This document shows positions 35,324 to 43,383 of a stretch of 64,000 nucleotides of DNA, piece by piece. This DNA comes from Oscillatoriales cyanobacterium (GTDB lineage Bacteria; Cyanobacteriota; Cyanobacteriia; Cyanobacteriales; Microcoleaceae): the NCBI GenBank assembly GCA_004292745.1, contig RDXH01000004.1, positions 1 to 64,000 of the forward strand, in the 5' to 3' direction. The stretch's first letter is position 1, and the number at the start of each line of letters is the position of its first letter. Made by a program: the position numbers and the translations under genes. A model generated the notes under the pieces. The model had not been told where the DNA came from. It saw only the letters and a program-made list of their open reading frames with translations, and searched no databases.

Positions 35324-35803
35324 ATGAGTTTTGAATTAAATAAATACCAGATTTTTAACTCAAAACTCAAACCTCAAAACTCAAACCTAGTGGAAATGTC
35401 TTTTACTTACACCCGCACTGTCCGCTTTCAGGATACCGATGCTGCTGGAGTTGTATACTTTACTAACGTCTTGGCGATGTGCCATGAAGCTTACGAGGCA
35501 TCTCTGGCCGCATCGGGAATCAATCTCAAAGCATTTTTTAGCAATGCCCAGCTAGCCATTCCGATAATTCATGCTAATGTAGATTTTTACCGCCCGATGT
35601 TTGCGGGCGATCGACTAACTATTCAATTGACACCAAAACAGCTTGCAGGCGATGAATTTGAAATTGCCTATCAAGTTTTTTTGGGAGAAATTACAGGGAA
35701 ATCCGCAGCTAAGGCTGTTACTAAGCACGTCTGCATCGATTCAGTTAACCGAACTAGAAGACAGCTATCGGAACAATTGATGCAGTGGCTCAGCCCCTTT
35801 TAG
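35324..35803 (+). CDS. 1,4-dihydroxy-2-naphthoyl-CoA hydrolase (hotdog thioesterase)
   Basis: 135 residues from ATG 35396 (MSFTYTRTVRFQDTDAAG), the usual 4HBT length and start, or 159 from ATG 35324. The catalytic signature QDTDAAGVVYFTN is intact. In Synechocystis the homologue Slr0204 hydrolyses DHNA-CoA in phylloquinone synthesis, and the men cluster nearby supports this role. The start is ambiguous: the best ribosome site (AGGAGA) precedes the upstream ATG, and the 24 extra residues are encoded by tcaaaac heptamer repeats lying between two MSF starts. The repeat seems to have inserted between the ribosome site and the old start codon in frame. It follows the TerB gene by 20 bases. Confidence 0.85.
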   Translation: MSFELNKYQIFNSKLKPQNSNLVEMSFTYTRTVRFQDTDAAGVVYFTNVLAMCHEAYEASLAASGINLKAFFSNAQLAIPIIHANVDFYRPMFAGDRLTIQLTPKQLAGDEFEIAYQVFLGEITGKSAAKAVTKHVCIDSVNRTRRQLSEQLMQWLSPF

Positions 35804-35831
35804 ATTTTCGATTGTTTCTACTGTTTATTTC

Positions 35832-36818
35832 TTGATGATTAATATGCCAAATCGCAATCGCAATTATGCCATCGTCGGCACCGGAGCTTTAGGCGGATTC
35901 TATGGCGCTAAACTGCAAAAAGCCGGTTTAGAAGTTAATTTTTTGCTACGCAGCGATTACGAACACGTCAAAAAACAAGGTTTGATTGTCGAGTCTCCCG
36001 AAGGTGACTTCACCCTCTCCCAAGTCCGCGCCTACCACGACGCGCACAAAATGCCTAAATGCGATGTCGTAATTGTAGCCCTAAAAACCACTCAAAATCA
36101 CTTATTGCCCAATATTTTACCTGCTTTATTAAAAGATAATGGTGTGGTTTTAGTATTACAAAATGGACTGGATATCGAACCAGAAGTAGCTCAAATTGTC
36201 GGTCCAGAACGAGTGATTGGCGGGCTGTGTTTTTTGTGTTCTTATAAAATTGGGCCCGGTCACATCTGCCATCTAGATTACGGGACTATCACCCTGGGGG
36301 AATATTCCCAAGACTATAATCCCCAACAAATAACTAATAGATTGAATCTGATAGCGAACGATTTTAAATACGCAAAAGTTCCGATTAAAGTGAGCGAAGA
36401 TTTACTTTTGTCTAGGTGGAAAAAACTGGTTTGGAATATTCCTTATAATGGACTGTCTGTAGTATTGAACGCGAGAACCGACGAACTGATGGCTAATCCC
36501 GATACTCTGATTTTAATTGAAGAAATCATGAGGGAAGTAGTAGCGGGGGCGAAAAGTTACGATCGCATTATTCCCGATAATTTTATTTCACATATGCTCG
36601 ACTACACTCACAAAATGAAACCCTACCGCACCAGCATGAAAATCGATTACGATGAATCGCGCCCCCTAGAAGTTGAAGCGATTTTTGGTAATCCGATACG
36701 ATTGGCGGAGCAAAGAGGAATTAAGTTGCCACAAATAGAGGTGCTTTACCGAATGTTGAAGTTTGTGGATGCTCAAAATCAAGAATTGGAAAGGAAGCGA
36801 CAGCTATTAAGTTTGTAG
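35832..36818 (+). CDS. 2-dehydropantoate 2-reductase-like (ApbA/PanE family)
   Basis: 328 residues. The N-terminal Rossmann domain has IVGTGALGGFYGAKL, then LLRSDYEHV and VVIVALKTTQN with QNGLDIE, all standard for PanE. The C-terminal helical domain includes WKKLVWNIPYNGLSVVLN, with the catalytic-type lysine, and EVEAIFGNPIRLAEQRGIKLPQ. PanE reduces ketopantoate for coenzyme A synthesis; many genomes hold paralogues of unknown substrate, so panE is not assigned. It follows the thioesterase gene closely and is convergent with menE. Confidence 0.82.
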   Translation: MMINMPNRNRNYAIVGTGALGGFYGAKLQKAGLEVNFLLRSDYEHVKKQGLIVESPEGDFTLSQVRAYHDAHKMPKCDVVIVALKTTQNHLLPNILPALLKDNGVVLVLQNGLDIEPEVAQIVGPERVIGGLCFLCSYKIGPGHICHLDYGTITLGEYSQDYNPQQITNRLNLIANDFKYAKVPIKVSEDLLLSRWKKLVWNIPYNGLSVVLNARTDELMANPDTLILIEEIMREVVAGAKSYDRIIPDNFISHMLDYTHKMKPYRTSMKIDYDESRPLEVEAIFGNPIRLAEQRGIKLPQIEVLYRMLKFVDAQNQELERKRQLLSL

Positions 36819-36897
36819 TAATTGGTAATTCAGTAGGTTTGTAGTCATGACTTTAATCGTCACTACAAACCATTTTTTATTACCGACTAAGAGGAGA

Positions 36898-37012
36898 TGA
36901 TATCAATTCCGGTTGTATCGTCAGGTGATTTAACCGCGAAGGCGCTCTTGACGCGAAGGAAGAGAAGAGAAGAGAGAGTTTAATACAGGACGATGCTAAC
37001 GGATTTTATATG
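36898..37012 (+). mobile_element. MITE-like element overlapping the end of menE
   Basis: Left end tatcaattccggttgtatcg, middle aaccgcgaaggcgctcttga, right end gatgctaacggattttatatg. These are the same terminal repeats as at 290-394, with a variant middle (ccgcgaaggcg instead of cacagagaacac) shared with the copy at 60968. Its right end provides the last codons and the stop of the minus-strand menE gene. Confidence 0.65.
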
Positions 37013-38426
37013 ACACAATCGCAATTTCTTGTAATAATTCGCGATTGATTTTTCCTTGGGGATTTCGCGGTAATTGTGTCGCCAAAACCCAATATTTAGG
37101 GCGCTTAAACTTGCTCAATTTACCTTCTATTGCACTTTGCAAAGCTGTGACAGTAACTGTGGTATTTGTGGGAACGTAAATCGCCGTTACTACTTGACCC
37201 CAATGTTTGTCTAGCACACCAATGACTGCCACGTCGGCAACTAAATTAGTCGTCCTAATGGCGGCTTCTACTTCGGCAGGAAATACGTTTTCTCCGCCTG
37301 TAATAATTTTATCACTGTTGCGTCCCACAATATTTAAGTAGTTATTACGATCCAAAAAACCTAAATCATCTACTTGAAAGTAGTCGCTATCACCCAATTT
37401 TGGGGGATAATAACCCAAGGCTAAAGACTTAGCATTTACTGTAATATTTCCGACTTGATTGTCACCCAAAATCTCGCCTTTAACACTACGAATTGTTACT
37501 TGAGCGTGGGGCAAAATATGACCACAACTGTTATTACCAGCTAGGAAATCTTCGGGTTTGAGTGTGGCAATTTGCGAAGCAGTTTCTGTCATGCCATAGG
37601 TAAGGGCTAATTTAATCTCATATTTTCTAGCGGCGGCCAAAAGTTCTGGCCAAGGGGGAGCACCGCCCAAAAGTACGGTAGGAAATCGTCGAAGCCAATT
37701 AGTTGTATCTGAGTTTTGCAACAGGCGTTGCAGTTGAGTTGGAACTAGGGAAATGAAAAAATCTTCGGGTTCGATATGGCATTTTTCTCCTGATTCTAGT
37801 CTTTTAAATACCTGGATTGCCAGTTTTCCTCCCGTACTAAAGCAACGCATGAATTGCATTAAACCGCTGACGTGATATAAGGGCAAAACGCAGAATGAGT
37901 TAATTCGATCGAGTTGAAAATATTGTTGGAAACCTTGAACTGATGCGGTTAGTGTTTCCCAAGTGTGGATGGCAAAACGGATTTTTCCCGATGAACCGCC
38001 GGTGGGAATCATAATTAATGGTAATTTGTCAGTTTCGGAGGAATGGATATCCGGCGAATGGAATTGGTTACTACATGAAGAAAATCTGCTTTCGGAAAGT
38101 GTAATGTCTCCCAAAATTATGTCTGGTTTGACTAAATCAAAAACTTGTTGCCATTCTGATTTTACCCAGTTGGGATTGCACAGAAAAATGTGGGATTTGC
38201 TGGCACAAGCAGCTATGAAACTGGCAATAAATTGTACTGGTTCTGATTCGGCTAGGAAAATTGTTTTTGGTGTGGGCTGTGGTTGATTGTGGGTTAGTTG
38301 TGGAAATAGGCGATCGACTATTTGACCAATTTGGCGACTTTCACCACCAATCAGCCAATTCTCAGGCAATCTGGATGCGATATCCAGAATATTTGCTGTT
38401 ACATTTGTTCCGATAGATGCTTTCAC
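36996..38426 (-). CDS. menE: o-Succinylbenzoate-CoA ligase
   Basis: 476 residues from a GTG start. An adenylate-forming enzyme: MIPTGGSSGKIRF is the phosphate-binding loop, YGMTETASQ the A5 motif, and VDDLGFLDRNNYLNIVGRNS with KIITGGENVFPAEVE the hinge and C-terminal domain; the catalytic lysine is near the end (PRNPQGKINRELL). It activates o-succinylbenzoate to its CoA thioester for phylloquinone synthesis. The last residues (SYKIR) and stop codon are supplied by a MITE-like element, so the native C-terminus was probably different. The gene is the last of the minus-strand run menA-menH-menC-menE, 32 bases after menC. Confidence 0.92.
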   Translation of the reverse strand: MKASIGTNVTANILDIASRLPENWLIGGESRQIGQIVDRLFPQLTHNQPQPTPKTIFLAESEPVQFIASFIAACASKSHIFLCNPNWVKSEWQQVFDLVKPDIILGDITLSESRFSSCSNQFHSPDIHSSETDKLPLIMIPTGGSSGKIRFAIHTWETLTASVQGFQQYFQLDRINSFCVLPLYHVSGLMQFMRCFSTGGKLAIQVFKRLESGEKCHIEPEDFFISLVPTQLQRLLQNSDTTNWLRRFPTVLLGGAPPWPELLAAARKYEIKLALTYGMTETASQIATLKPEDFLAGNNSCGHILPHAQVTIRSVKGEILGDNQVGNITVNAKSLALGYYPPKLGDSDYFQVDDLGFLDRNNYLNIVGRNSDKIITGGENVFPAEVEAAIRTTNLVADVAVIGVLDKHWGQVVTAIYVPTNTTVTVTALQSAIEGKLSKFKRPKYWVLATQLPRNPQGKINRELLQEIAIVSYKIR

Positions 38427-38458
38427 GAATTTTCTGATTTTTCAGTAGTAATGTAAAA

Positions 38459-39442
38459 TTAAAAATCTAAGATTGAATGATATTTGTCGTCGAACCAGTC
38501 ATCAGTGCCGAAGCCTAATGCTCTAGAATTGGGAAACAATTCTAGAGCTAAATTCAATGCTGCTTGTCTGCCTATCTGGGTTTCAAATACGGATGAAAAA
38601 ACAGCGTCTATAGGGTGGATTTCACAAAATTTCCGCAGTTGGGATGGCGAACCGAGGATGGCTGGCTTGATGACGAAAATTCCCCTCCAGCCTCGCTCGT
38701 AGCATTCTTGGATGCGATCGAGATTGGCGACTGATTCGTCTAGGGCGATCGCAGTTTTGTAAACAGCACTCAATGATAGCATTTTATCAAATTGTGATAC
38801 AGGTAATGGCTGTTCTAAAAATTCAATTATTACAGATAAGTCCGGATTTTTTAACAAATTATCGCCAGTGTTTAGCCAGGTTTCAGCTTGCGAGTAATTG
38901 AGTCCACCGTTGGCATCTAATCGCAATAATGCTGGAGCGCGATCGCCCAAATCATCCATTGCCTCGATTAGCTGCTGAAAAACCTGTAATTCTTCGTCAA
39001 TGGCCGCCACACCAATTTTCCATTTAAACGTCCTAAATCCCTGTTGCCAAAGCGTTTGTAAAGCTGATAAAGCTGTTTTTCCGGCGGGCAATAAACCACT
39101 GTAACGACTATTTTCTGCCTCGTTTAGAATGGATGCAGAGCCTGAGAACGAGTTAGATAGTGCTGACTCAAAGCCAAATTGACAAGCAGGCAATTCAGCG
39201 GAAATAGTAAAAATAGTTTCTTCTGAAATATTAGTTGGTAACGAGGTACAAAAATCTAAAGCTTGGTCAAAACTTTCAGAACCAAACCAACTCAAAGGGG
39301 CAATTTCTCCCCAACCAATTTGACCTTTTTCGTCCGTAAGTTTCAGGATAATTCCCGATCGCATATCCCAGATGCCGTGGCTGGTGTGCAAGGGACGCTT
39401 AAATTTTCGATGATAAGTCCGAAATTGGAATTGATATAGCAT
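38459..39442 (-). CDS. menC: o-Succinylbenzoate synthase
   Basis: 327 residues. Enolase-superfamily enzyme that dehydrates SHCHC to o-succinylbenzoate. Expected residues are present: the first catalytic lysine in FKWKIGV, metal ligands in LLRLDANGG, EFLEQPL and IALDES, and the second catalytic lysine in FVIKPAILGSP. The N-terminal capping domain includes GWGEIAPLSWFGSES. ATG start. It sits between menH (76 bases upstream) and menE (32 bases downstream). Confidence 0.93.
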   Translation of the reverse strand: MLYQFQFRTYHRKFKRPLHTSHGIWDMRSGIILKLTDEKGQIGWGEIAPLSWFGSESFDQALDFCTSLPTNISEETIFTISAELPACQFGFESALSNSFSGSASILNEAENSRYSGLLPAGKTALSALQTLWQQGFRTFKWKIGVAAIDEELQVFQQLIEAMDDLGDRAPALLRLDANGGLNYSQAETWLNTGDNLLKNPDLSVIIEFLEQPLPVSQFDKMLSLSAVYKTAIALDESVANLDRIQECYERGWRGIFVIKPAILGSPSQLRKFCEIHPIDAVFSSVFETQIGRQAALNLALELFPNSRALGFGTDDWFDDKYHSILDF

Positions 39443-39518
39443 TTACTGAATAGGGAATAATTAGCACTGAGATTGTGCGCTTCACTCAGAATTACACAGA
39501 GGTTTAGCGTAAGTTTTG

Positions 39519-40319
39519 TTAATCATAAAATTGTCTCACAGCGGCGACAAATTCATCGATATTTTCAAAATGGATGTTGTGACCAGCTTTGGATACAATT
39601 TTGTTATGGGCTGCGGGACATAAACTGGCAATTTCTGCATTAATATTTTGAAATTTATCATCGTATTCTCCCGCTAGCAACAGGAGAGGAATTTGATTTT
39701 GTGCTAGTTTTTCCCAGAGAGAGGGCTGGTTGCCGGTTCCCATATTGCGGAGGGATTTGGCTAATTCTATGGGGTTATTTGCTAAACGGGTTTCGATGAG
39801 TCGCTCGAAATTAGGAGATTTTTTTAAGGATTGGAACAAAGGGCGATCGTACCAGTAGTATAAAAATTCTTTAAGGTTGCTATTTTCCAGTTTTTGTGAT
39901 ATATGCAAATCCGATTCTAGGCGGTGCGATCGCTCTTTTTGGGTCTTCAATCCCGGCGAAGCTGACTCCAGCACTACTTTCTGGAATCTGTCAGGAAAAT
40001 GTAAGGTCATATAAAGCGCCAATCGCCCGCCCATTGAATAGCCTAATAACAAACATTTGTGTATTTGTAAATCATCTAATAGGTGTATTAATGCTAGCGC
40101 TGTATTTGACATATTATAGCAAGTTTCTTCGCCCATGATGCTGGTTTTTCCGTGACCGGGAAGGTCAACTGCTAGACAGTAATAACTTCGAGAAAGTAAG
40201 GCAATGATGGGAGTAAAATCTTGTGATTTACCAGTAAATCCGTGGAGTAATAAAATTATTGGCTGTGTGGGTTTTCCAGTTAAGGAATAGTGAATATTAT
40301 ATTTTTTAAGGTGTTTCAT
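39519..40319 (-). CDS. menH: SHCHC synthase-type alpha/beta hydrolase
   Basis: 266 residues. Alpha/beta-hydrolase fold with ILLLHGFTGKSQDF (oxyanion region), the nucleophile elbow GYSMGGRLAL, an acid in LAGEYDDKF and the catalytic histidine in SKAGHNIHFEN. In menaquinone and phylloquinone synthesis MenH eliminates pyruvate from SEPHCHC to give SHCHC. The identification rests on these motifs and on its place between menA and menC. Confidence 0.9.
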   Translation of the reverse strand: MKHLKKYNIHYSLTGKPTQPIILLLHGFTGKSQDFTPIIALLSRSYYCLAVDLPGHGKTSIMGEETCYNMSNTALALIHLLDDLQIHKCLLLGYSMGGRLALYMTLHFPDRFQKVVLESASPGLKTQKERSHRLESDLHISQKLENSNLKEFLYYWYDRPLFQSLKKSPNFERLIETRLANNPIELAKSLRNMGTGNQPSLWEKLAQNQIPLLLLAGEYDDKFQNINAEIASLCPAAHNKIVSKAGHNIHFENIDEFVAAVRQFYD

Positions 40320-40449
40320 TTGTGATTAATAGAAGTAATTCTGTTGGTAGTCAGGACTTTAGTCATGATTGACTAAAATTTGGCAAAAATGACTAAAACC
40401 TTGACTACGAACCAGATTTCTATTTTACTTCAATTGGCGATCGCCCGAT
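40320..40449. repeat. ggactttagtcat / gactaaa repeats
   Basis: Contains tagtcaggactttagtcatg and gactaaaaccttgactacga, members of the dispersed ggactaaagtcctgactac repeat that also occurs near 22989, 36840, 45408 and 55324. It separates menH from menA. Confidence 0.65.
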
Positions 40450-41346
40450 TTACAAAACAAACCCCAACGCCAGCAGTAAACCGCTGACAAAATGCAGGGT
40501 GACAGCAATAAACTTGCAGTTGCTGACTTGTGCTGGCCGATCGTGATTGTCTGTGACATGGCGGCAAAGGTCGATCGCAAAAAACAAACTCCCAAAAATC
40601 AACAGCGTCCAAATTGGGAAAATTTGCAACAGCACAAACAGCACAGTCAAAGCATAAATGCTCCCGCAAAACCACTGCAACACCTGGGCACCTTTTTTTG
40701 TACCGAGTCGAACAATAGGGGAGTTTTTTCCGGCAGCCAAATCATCCGCCACTTGATGAAAATGAGAACAAAATAAGATAATACTCGTAGTAATTCCTAC
40801 GATTACTGACGCGCCAAAATTAGTGGCTGACCAACTTTGAGTTTGACTGTAATAAGCAGCAGCTAAAGCTAGGGGACCGAAGGTGAAAAAGCAGATAAAC
40901 TCGCCTAAACCCTGATAGCCCAAACGAAAAGGAGGCCCTTGATAAGTGTAGCCAAGGGCGCAACACAAAATTACGAGTAAAATCACTGTTGGATCTTGTT
41001 GCCACCAAGAAATAGCACAGATTCCCGACACTCCCAAAGCTAAAAACAGATTAGCTAACCAGAAAATTAAAGCTTTATTTCCGGTTAAGTTAACGAGGGA
41101 ATGTGCTTTGTTTTTATCGATACCAGTTTCTGAGTCAAATACATCATTGGTGAGATTTAGCCATGCTATAATTAAGATGGCTGACATTAAAAAAGTCGAA
41201 AATATTGACCAATTAATCGTTTTAGTTTCCGCAAAAGCAATTGCAGTTCCTACCGAAATAGGAATCACGGCAACACTGTACATGGGTGGCTTGATTGCCG
41301 CTAGCCACAGTTTACTATTTGGACGTTCAATTAACTTTGTTGTCAT
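40450..41346 (-). CDS. menA: 1,4-dihydroxy-2-naphthoate phytyltransferase (UbiA family)
   Basis: 298 residues from ATG 41346 (MTTKLIERPNSKLWLAAIKP); an upstream in-frame start at 41442 is rejected because it adds a leader unlike the family. An integral membrane prenyltransferase with about nine helices. The two Asp-rich motifs are NDVFDSETGID and QVADDLAAGKNS. It attaches the phytyl chain to dihydroxynaphthoate, forming demethylphylloquinone for photosystem I. First gene of the minus-strand men run, divergent from menF. Confidence 0.93.
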   Translation of the reverse strand: MTTKLIERPNSKLWLAAIKPPMYSVAVIPISVGTAIAFAETKTINWSIFSTFLMSAILIIAWLNLTNDVFDSETGIDKNKAHSLVNLTGNKALIFWLANLFLALGVSGICAISWWQQDPTVILLVILCCALGYTYQGPPFRLGYQGLGEFICFFTFGPLALAAAYYSQTQSWSATNFGASVIVGITTSIILFCSHFHQVADDLAAGKNSPIVRLGTKKGAQVLQWFCGSIYALTVLFVLLQIFPIWTLLIFGSLFFAIDLCRHVTDNHDRPAQVSNCKFIAVTLHFVSGLLLALGFVL

Positions 41347-41728
41347 TATACAAACTTGATTCAATTGATAGCAGCTTAGTAATTTTACAATTTTATTGGT
41401 TAAGTAGGTGTAATCTGTATCAGGTTGAGTGCGTGCAGGCATTCATTCAAAGGCTGTGGGGGTAGTCAAACTGTGGAAGTATCCCGTCTGTAAACCTCTG
41501 TGGGGCGATCGACTTTTGCCGACAGTTAGGCGATCGATCTATAAAGTTTTGTGTCTAAATGTTTCGATAGATCGCCCCAGAGTCTGTTTTTTTGCCCTAG
41601 GGAGTCGAAACAGGGAGGGAAACTAGAAACGTCATGTTTGGCGATCGCCCTCCCGTGCTTAGATCGAATTAGGGGTTATGGCGGGACAAACCCGCACTCT
41701 TGCTGACAAATCTGTTATTCTCGATTTC
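41347..41728. promoter_or_regulatory. Divergent control region menA / menF
   Basis: 382 bases between the menA and menF start codons. It contains two related gcgatcgacttt and gcgatcgatcta sites and a gatcgcccc motif near 41506-41580, with HIP1-like palindromes. Short open frames cross it without support. It must hold promoters for both arms of the men cluster; no specific box could be assigned. Confidence 0.45.
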
Positions 41729-43162
41729 ATGACAGTAATACCGCACCGCGCTAATCTTTTGCAAGACCGCAATCAACTGCATCAGTTGCTGTTAGATTGT
41801 CAGCAGTCTTTAACTGACAAATATCAAACCAAAATAGTTAGTATTTCTCAGGAGATTTACCCTCTCGATCCGCTAGCTGTACTGCAAGAGATTTCCGAAC
41901 CTTGTCAGCGGCACTTTTACTTTGAAAAAAGAGACGCCATTCCCGACAAAAGTTTTGCGATTGCCGCCCTTGATTCGGCAATCCATCTCACAGTATCAGG
42001 AAGCGATCGATTTGCTGCGGCGCAAAACTTTATTCGTTCAACACTTGCCAGTACAATTACGATTGGTACGGAACGCTTGCCCTTAAGCGGGCCTCACTTT
42101 TTTTGCAGTTTTGGTTTTTTTGATGAGAACATTGCCTCTAATTCTTACTTTCCACCCGCTACCATATTTTTACCAAAATGGCAAATATCGATCCAAAATG
42201 ATAGCTGTATTATCATCGCAAATGCCATGGTAGAAAAAGAGATAAATGTTAAAAAATTAGCTGAGAATATTTGGCAAACTTTTGATAAAATTGCATCTCG
42301 CCCCTACCGTAAATTAACTAATTATATTCATAATTCCATAGCTTTCAAACAAATACCAGTGAATGATGCCAATCAATTTAAAACATCTGTTAAATCTGCG
42401 TTAGAATTGATCGAGTCTAAATATTTTAGTAAAATTGTTTTATCCCAAGCCATCAATGTGATTTCGGAAACCAGTTTTAGTGCGATCGATTCCTTAAATA
42501 ACTTACGCCTCAGTTATCCAGGTTGCTATGTATTTTTAACCAGTAACGGTCAAGGTCAAAATTTTATTGGAGCTAGTCCAGAACGCTTAATTAGCATTCA
42601 CAATAATCAGTTATCAACAGATGCTTTAGCTGGTTCAGCGCCCAGGGGGAAAACAGAGGCAGAAGATGGGAATTTAGCCAAAGGTTTATTGCATAGTGAA
42701 AAAGATATTAGAGAACATCGAGTTGTGATTGATTTTATAGTCGATCGCCTGTCGCAACTTGGCATAACTCCCAATTGTTCCCCAGTACCAAGACTGCTAC
42801 AGCTATCAAACATTCAGCATTTGTGGACACCCATCACCGCTCAAATTCCGCCTGATATTCATTTATTAAAAATTTTAGCCCAACTGCATCCAACCCCAGC
42901 GGTAGCCGGCGTACCGAGAGATATAGCCCTAGAGCAAATTCGTCGCTGCGAAACCTGCGATCGCTCTTTGTACGCAGCACCCATAGGCTGGATCGATGCC
43001 CGTGGTAATGGGGAATTCGCAGTCGGCATTCGATCGGCATTAATCGATGGCGATCGGGCTATACTCTATGCTGGTGCCGGTATTGTCGCCGGTTCGGAAC
43101 CGGAAAAGGAACTAGCAGAAATTCAGCTCAAATTACAACCACTTTTAAATGCTTTGGTTTAG
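41729..43162 (+). CDS. menF: Isochorismate synthase
   Basis: 477 residues from ATG 41729 (MTVIPHRANLLQDRNQLHQL); the earlier in-frame ATG at 41678 would add 17 residues. Chorismate-binding fold: IGASPERLISI, DALAGSAPRGKT, SEKDIREHRVVIDFIVDRL, LHPTPAVAGVP and PIGWIDARGNGEFAVGIRSA contain the metal- and chorismate-binding residues. It makes isochorismate, the first committed step. The N-terminal 150 residues are variable, as in other cyanobacterial MenF proteins. menD follows after 221 bases. Confidence 0.92.
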   Translation: MTVIPHRANLLQDRNQLHQLLLDCQQSLTDKYQTKIVSISQEIYPLDPLAVLQEISEPCQRHFYFEKRDAIPDKSFAIAALDSAIHLTVSGSDRFAAAQNFIRSTLASTITIGTERLPLSGPHFFCSFGFFDENIASNSYFPPATIFLPKWQISIQNDSCIIIANAMVEKEINVKKLAENIWQTFDKIASRPYRKLTNYIHNSIAFKQIPVNDANQFKTSVKSALELIESKYFSKIVLSQAINVISETSFSAIDSLNNLRLSYPGCYVFLTSNGQGQNFIGASPERLISIHNNQLSTDALAGSAPRGKTEAEDGNLAKGLLHSEKDIREHRVVIDFIVDRLSQLGITPNCSPVPRLLQLSNIQHLWTPITAQIPPDIHLLKILAQLHPTPAVAGVPRDIALEQIRRCETCDRSLYAAPIGWIDARGNGEFAVGIRSALIDGDRAILYAGAGIVAGSEPEKELAEIQLKLQPLLNALV

Positions 43163-43253
43163 TTAATTGTTTCTTTGGTGAGAGTACATAAAAATGTATT
43201 CTGATAATTATTTGGGTATAATATCAAATCCTGGTTAAAAACCCCGTTTATTT

Positions 43254-43304
43254 CTTAGTCCACGGAGGTGGACTTCGTTTTTGTAGTAGCGGTTTCAACC
43301 GCCG
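43254..43304 (+). repeat. Two-hairpin dispersed repeat (copy 2)
   Basis: cttagtccacggaggtggac and, after a spacer, gtagcggtttcaaccgccg. It is the reverse orientation of the copy at 13934-13982 and parallel to that at 60014-60063. It lies between menF and menD. Confidence 0.75.
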
Positions 43305-43383
43305 AATCATAGAGGGGGTAACAAGGCTGTATTTGGTTATAATATCCTAGCACAATACAGAGTCGCTCTACTCAAATTTAGCA

